This document shows positions 60,834 to 64,000 of a DNA stretch of 64,000 nucleotides, in pieces. The stretch is taken from positions 1-64,000 of the forward strand of contig NW_026111825.1 in the NCBI RefSeq assembly GCF_024679095.1. The letters are read 5' to 3'. How positions within the stretch are numbered: position 1 is the first letter of the stretch; every line of letters starts with the position of its first letter. Position numbers and translations under genes: made by a program. This DNA is from Eriocheir sinensis. Its lineage: Eukaryota > Arthropoda > Malacostraca > Decapoda > Varunidae. The notes under the pieces are model-generated. The model did not search any database. It was given only the letters and a program-made list of their open reading frames with translations, and had not been told where the DNA came from.

Positions 60834-60979
60834 TCTTGGCGGCAGCTGCAGTGAGAGCAACAAGCCTGGCATCCAGCCTCCAGACCTGTGGATCCATCAC
60901 GGCCACTTGGAGCTGAAGAACTTTGACAAGGGTGAGCGCAGCAACTCCCCCAACCACGCCTCCATCATCCAGCACACAG
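60834..60979 (+). CDS. fra: frazzled/DCC/neogenin-like exon: start of cytoplasmic domain (P1 region)
   Basis: Acceptor cttccttgcag, donor GTGGGT. It reads LGGSCSESNKPGIQPPDLWI, continuing HHGHLELKNFDKGERSN. The block PPDLWIHH-x-x-LELK is the conserved P1 motif just inside the membrane of DCC, neogenin and Drosophila frazzled, and it decides the gene's identity. Split codons: it needs two bases from the previous exon and leaves one. A second possible acceptor at 60851 is in the same frame. The conserved P2 and P3 motifs are not found, so the gene must continue past the BEL/Pao insertion and the window edge. Confidence 0.92.
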
Positions 60980-61079
60980 GTGGGTGTCTTTGTCAGTCAT
61001 TGAACAGTGTGCAGCTCATGGGAGTCCTGTCATTTGTGTGGTATTTTTTGTAATATTTGGTTGTTGGTGTTTTGTTGCC

Positions 61080-61705
61080 AGTCACTGCTGCGTTGTAGTG
61101 TGCCAGTGACGCCACACACAACCTTACACAACCCACAGACACTCCAGTATGAGAGTCTTCACACATTACAGAGTTTCCATCTATCTCTATCCAGACACTC
61201 CCTCCTTGCCTGCTCAAAGTTTCTCAAAGATCTTTCCCCCCTCTCCCTAACGTACTCTTGCACCCTATCCCTCCATTTCACTGGAGGTCATCCTCTAGCA
61301 TTCCCTCCCTCTATCTCACTCACATACACCCTTCTGGTCATCTTACTCTCCTTCATTCGCTCCATGTGGCCAAACCACTTTAAAGTCTGTCGCTTCACTT
61401 CTTCCACCACTCCACGCTTCTTCCCTTCACCCCTGTGACACATTCCAAAACTCTCGTACACACTTTCATTACTCATTCCATCCATTCTACTCACACCACA
61501 AGCACTTCTCAAATAACTCATTTCCACTGCCTGCACTCTAGACCTCTGACTTTCATTCCAGGCCCTCGTTTCACTTGCATATGTTTGGGTTGGTACTATT
61601 ATTGTATTTCTCAAATCCCTCTTTACCTCCATGCTCACACTTCTGCCATCCATGATTTATCTCAAAGACCCTACCACCCTTCTTCCTTGCAATGCCCTTT
61701 CTCTT
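61080..61705 (-). mobile_element. LINE G: 3' fragment of another non-LTR retrotransposon
   Basis: The minus-strand frame 61288-61653 reads AWNESQRSRVQAVEMSYLRS, then ACGVSRMDGMSNESVY and LKWFGHMERMKESKMTRRVY. These are typical of the C-terminal end of endonuclease-reverse transcriptase elements common in arthropods, differing from the CR1-like copies here. A continuation in another frame is seen to about 61085. It is interrupted at 61705 by the BEL/Pao LTR. Confidence 0.82.
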
Positions 61706-62048
61706 TGTTGGAATTATCAACACTGTGGCTAAGATCTGGAGGTGAACGGAGGGTAGAGAAAGGGCTGGTGGCGGCTTGGTCTCGCTCTTCTTGCTGAATC
61801 GTGTTTATTTTCAACGACAGGAACTTGTACAGACAAACTCGAGAAAGGCAAATATATACCTATCTCAGTTCAACTAAGAATACAAAACTTGATTTACAGA
61901 AACTAGATGAAATTAATTATAATAAAGGAAAATAATGGACTCAGTAATTTCAGCTTAAACTTCTGGATTTATAAAAATATGTGGAGGAGTAATTAAAGAA
62001 ACTGTACTTTCATGGGAAACTTAAATAACTTCTTCACTAACTTCAACA
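61706..62048 (-). mobile_element. BEL/Pao 3' LTR, 343 bp
   Basis: On the minus strand it starts TGTTGAAGTTAGTG directly after a polypurine tract and ends ...TAATTCCAACA, so the ends are the inverted pair TGTTG/CAACA. The other LTR is beyond the window, so neither the LTR pair nor the 5-bp target duplication could be checked. The left-hand host-side flank is 61701-61705 (ctctt). Confidence 0.72.
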
Positions 62049-62060
62049 TTCTCCCCACCA
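62049..62060 (-). promoter_or_regulatory. Polypurine tract (plus-strand primer site) of the BEL/Pao element
   Basis: TGGTGGGGAGAA on the minus strand, immediately before the LTR. The position and composition are those of a retroelement polypurine tract. Confidence 0.7.
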
Positions 62061-62201
62061 TAGGAGTCTAGCACTCCTATTACTTATGACAACTGTATTC
62101 CTGAGTATAAAGCATCAACCTTAAATTATTCATACATATCACTTACGAAATACAATTCACAGCCTCAGAAACTAGTCCGTCAACTTGAACTTCAACTGAA
62201 G

Positions 62202-63998
62202 TTACAAGTCAAGTTTTCTAGGAACTTTAACAGACCTACCAGAGCGAGTACGAGTTTCAGCAGCTGTCTCAGGAAGTGGACTAGAATCTGAGGACTCCTG
62301 GACAGCTGCATCAACTTCAGGTAAATCTTGGACAGTCTCATTAACATCAGTATACTCATGGCTAGATACTTCCAAGTTATGTAGCTTCTGAACTGCCCTA
62401 TTTAGTACTCCTCTGGAAGTCTTCACATTTACAGCTCTGAGAACACCATCCTGACCAGGGAAAATATCCACAACCAAACCCAGGGGCCATTGTAGCCTTG
62501 GAATGTTGTCCTCCTTCACCAGGACTAAGTCACCTTTTTTAATACTGCATTTTGAAGTGAAACCCTTAACAACTGGGGACAAATTGGAAATATAATCTGA
62601 GCTCCATCTCTTCCAAAATATGTCTAAATTCTGGTTTCTCAAATTTTCTCTATTCCTCAGATCTTGAGGGGAAATATAGGATGGTTTAGGGTCGAACTCA
62701 GAGTGAGTACTAGCATTTCTGCCAATGAGGAAATGTGAGGGAGATAAAGGCAGAGAACTATTAGGTTCATCCCCAACACAAGTGAGAGGTCTTGAGTTTA
62801 CACATGCTTCTATTTCATGTAGTACAGTCTCTAGTTCACTTCTGGATATATACTTAACACTTAAAGTTTTCCTCATGGCAGACTTCACAGTTCTTATCAA
62901 ACGTTCCCACCATCCTCCCCACCATGGAGAACGGGGGACTATAAACTTCCAGTGTGGAGATATGTGACCATAAACCTTCTGTATTTGCCCACTGCAAGCA
63001 ACAAAAGTTTTGGCATTATCTGAGTACATCACTGAAGGTAGCCCTCTCCGTGCAATGAATCTGCGTAGGGCAAGCATGCAATCCTCAACACTCATAGAGT
63101 CAGTGAGCTCTAAATGTATAGCTCTGACAACAGCACAGGTGAACAGTAAAATGTAAAATTTCTTAGAAGGGAAATCAGAGCAAAACAGAGGGCCAGCAAA
63201 ATCCAGGCCAGTCACTGTAAATGGTGGAGCAGCTTTAACTCTCAGTTCTGGTAGTGGGGCTACTGGCTGGCTACAAGCTCTGGAGTCATGTCTCTGGCAT
63301 CTTACACATTCCTTGATCACAGTCTTAGCAATTCTTCTAATTCCTATAATCCAGAAACTTTCTCTCAAGGTAGATACAATGGTAGAAACACCTGCATGTT
63401 TGAGAAAAAGATGGTGAAACTTGACCAGTAGCTTTGCTAGGTGACATTGTGGAATTATTATTGGGTGTTTACAGTCAAAGCTCAATTCAGCATTTTCCAG
63501 TCTACCTCTGATTCTCAATAAACCTTTATCATCTAGAAAGGGATCTAGATTAACTAACTTTGACGCCTTAGGAAGAGGCTTGTCACTTAGCAGAGCCGCA
63601 ATCTCATGAGGAAACATATCTCTCTGTACATGATAAAACACCTTTACCTTTGCATCATCCAACTCCTTGGCTGAAAGTGGACCAGAACTCTTACTATCAG
63701 GTGTTATACAATTATGTGTATATCTCAACACCCAAGCAACAACACGCTGAGCTTTACTAAAGTCACTCCACCTCTCAAACTCAAACACATGTGGAGTAGG
63801 GTGAACAGTTACACATGCTAGAGCCTCAGTAGTCTTGTACTCCTCATTTGTACAAATTGATTCTGTTTCCTTTATACTGATACTAAGAGGTTCAGCTGGC
63901 CAAGATGGTCCACACATCCACAATTTACTTGATACAATCTGATCACCTAAGACACCTCTAGAAACTAAATCAGCTGGATTCTCATGTCCAGGGCAGTG
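62202..63998 (-). CDS. BEL/Pao Pol polyprotein, end of RNase H, integrase and C-terminal domain (partial)
   Basis: The frame is open to the right edge; the stop is TAA at 62202-62204. The visible start (CPGHENPADLVSRG) is the end of the RNase H-linker region. Counting from the Met at 63923: the integrase zinc site is H171, H176, C206 and C209. The catalytic triad is D241 (GLDFAGPL), D302 (MYSDNAKTF) and E340 (WWGGWWERLIRTVK). The C-terminal region has the WKRWSSDYI and GDLVLVKEDNIPR blocks typical of BEL/Pao. The enzyme inserts element DNA into the genome. The 599 visible codons carry no stop or frameshift, so the element looks much younger than the LINEs. The RT lies outside the window. Confidence 0.95.
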   Translation of the reverse strand, partial: HCPGHENPADLVSRGVLGDQIVSSKLWMCGPSWPAEPLSISIKETESICTNEEYKTTEALACVTVHPTPHVFEFERWSDFSKAQRVVAWVLRYTHNCITPDSKSSGPLSAKELDDAKVKVFYHVQRDMFPHEIAALLSDKPLPKASKLVNLDPFLDDKGLLRIRGRLENAELSFDCKHPIIIPQCHLAKLLVKFHHLFLKHAGVSTIVSTLRESFWIIGIRRIAKTVIKECVRCQRHDSRACSQPVAPLPELRVKAAPPFTVTGLDFAGPLFCSDFPSKKFYILLFTCAVVRAIHLELTDSMSVEDCMLALRRFIARRGLPSVMYSDNAKTFVACSGQIQKVYGHISPHWKFIVPRSPWWGGWWERLIRTVKSAMRKTLSVKYISRSELETVLHEIEACVNSRPLTCVGDEPNSSLPLSPSHFLIGRNASTHSEFDPKPSYISPQDLRNRENLRNQNLDIFWKRWSSDYISNLSPVVKGFTSKCSIKKGDLVLVKEDNIPRLQWPLGLVVDIFPGQDGVLRAVNVKTSRGVLNRAVQKLHNLEVSSHEYTDVNETVQDLPEVDAAVQESSDSSPLPETAAETRTRSGRSVKVPRKLDL

Positions 63999-64000
63999 AT

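Overview
The window looks like nuclear DNA of an arthropod, most probably a decapod crustacean. The evidence is a very high load of (CA)n, (GA)n, (CTA)n and (GGA)n microsatellites, several minisatellites, CR1/L2-like and Jockey-like non-LTR retrotransposons, a BEL/Pao LTR retrotransposon, and exons of a frazzled/DCC/neogenin-type netrin receptor with arthropod-like intron structure. Nothing bacterial, organellar or CRISPR-like was seen. The taxon is inferred from repeat style and one host gene, not proven.

Layout. 0.3-4.9 kb: microsatellites, then a tandem array of about 1.15-kb units carrying two tRNA-like modules on the minus strand. 4.9-7.5 kb: purine tract, (CT)n, (CA)n and (CTA)n. 7.9-9.5 kb: a degenerate array of about 148-bp units. 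9.6-11.5 kb: a 5'-truncated CR1-like LINE flanked by 115-bp direct repeats. 13.9-15.6 kb: two LINE 3' fragments, one embedded in a (CT)n tract. 15.8-20.8 kb: a GT-rich minisatellite block between two homologous arms of about 500 bp. 23.4-24.1 kb: a non-autonomous DNA element with inverted ends and TTA target duplications. 26.3-29.9 kb: a nearly complete CR1-like LINE (SGNH-esterase ORF1, endonuclease, reverse transcriptase) on the minus strand. 31.2-36.7 kb: a 147-bp array derived from LINE coding sequence, then a 3.8-kb satellite of 26/27-bp units. 37-47.5 kb: microsatellites, degenerate tandem arrays and a long polypurine region. 47.5-51.4 kb: two abutting degraded LINEs on the minus strand.

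51.9-64 kb is the only clear host-gene region. Eight exons on the plus strand (53.1-61.0 kb) encode the last fibronectin type III domains, the transmembrane segment and the start of the cytoplasmic tail of a frazzled/DCC/neogenin homologue. Five exons read cleanly; three carry frameshifts. One exon contains about 69 copies of a 27-bp minisatellite inside the sixth FN3 domain. Introns hold TTAA-flanked (piggyBac-type) MITEs, three of which carry an antisense piece of a LINE reverse transcriptase, plus a LINE tail, a LINE 3' fragment and the 3' part of a BEL/Pao element (integrase ORF, polypurine tract, LTR) that runs off the right edge. The 5' exons of the receptor and the rest of its cytoplasmic domain are not recognisable here.

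Most long open frames in this window are read-through of simple repeats and are not reported as genes.
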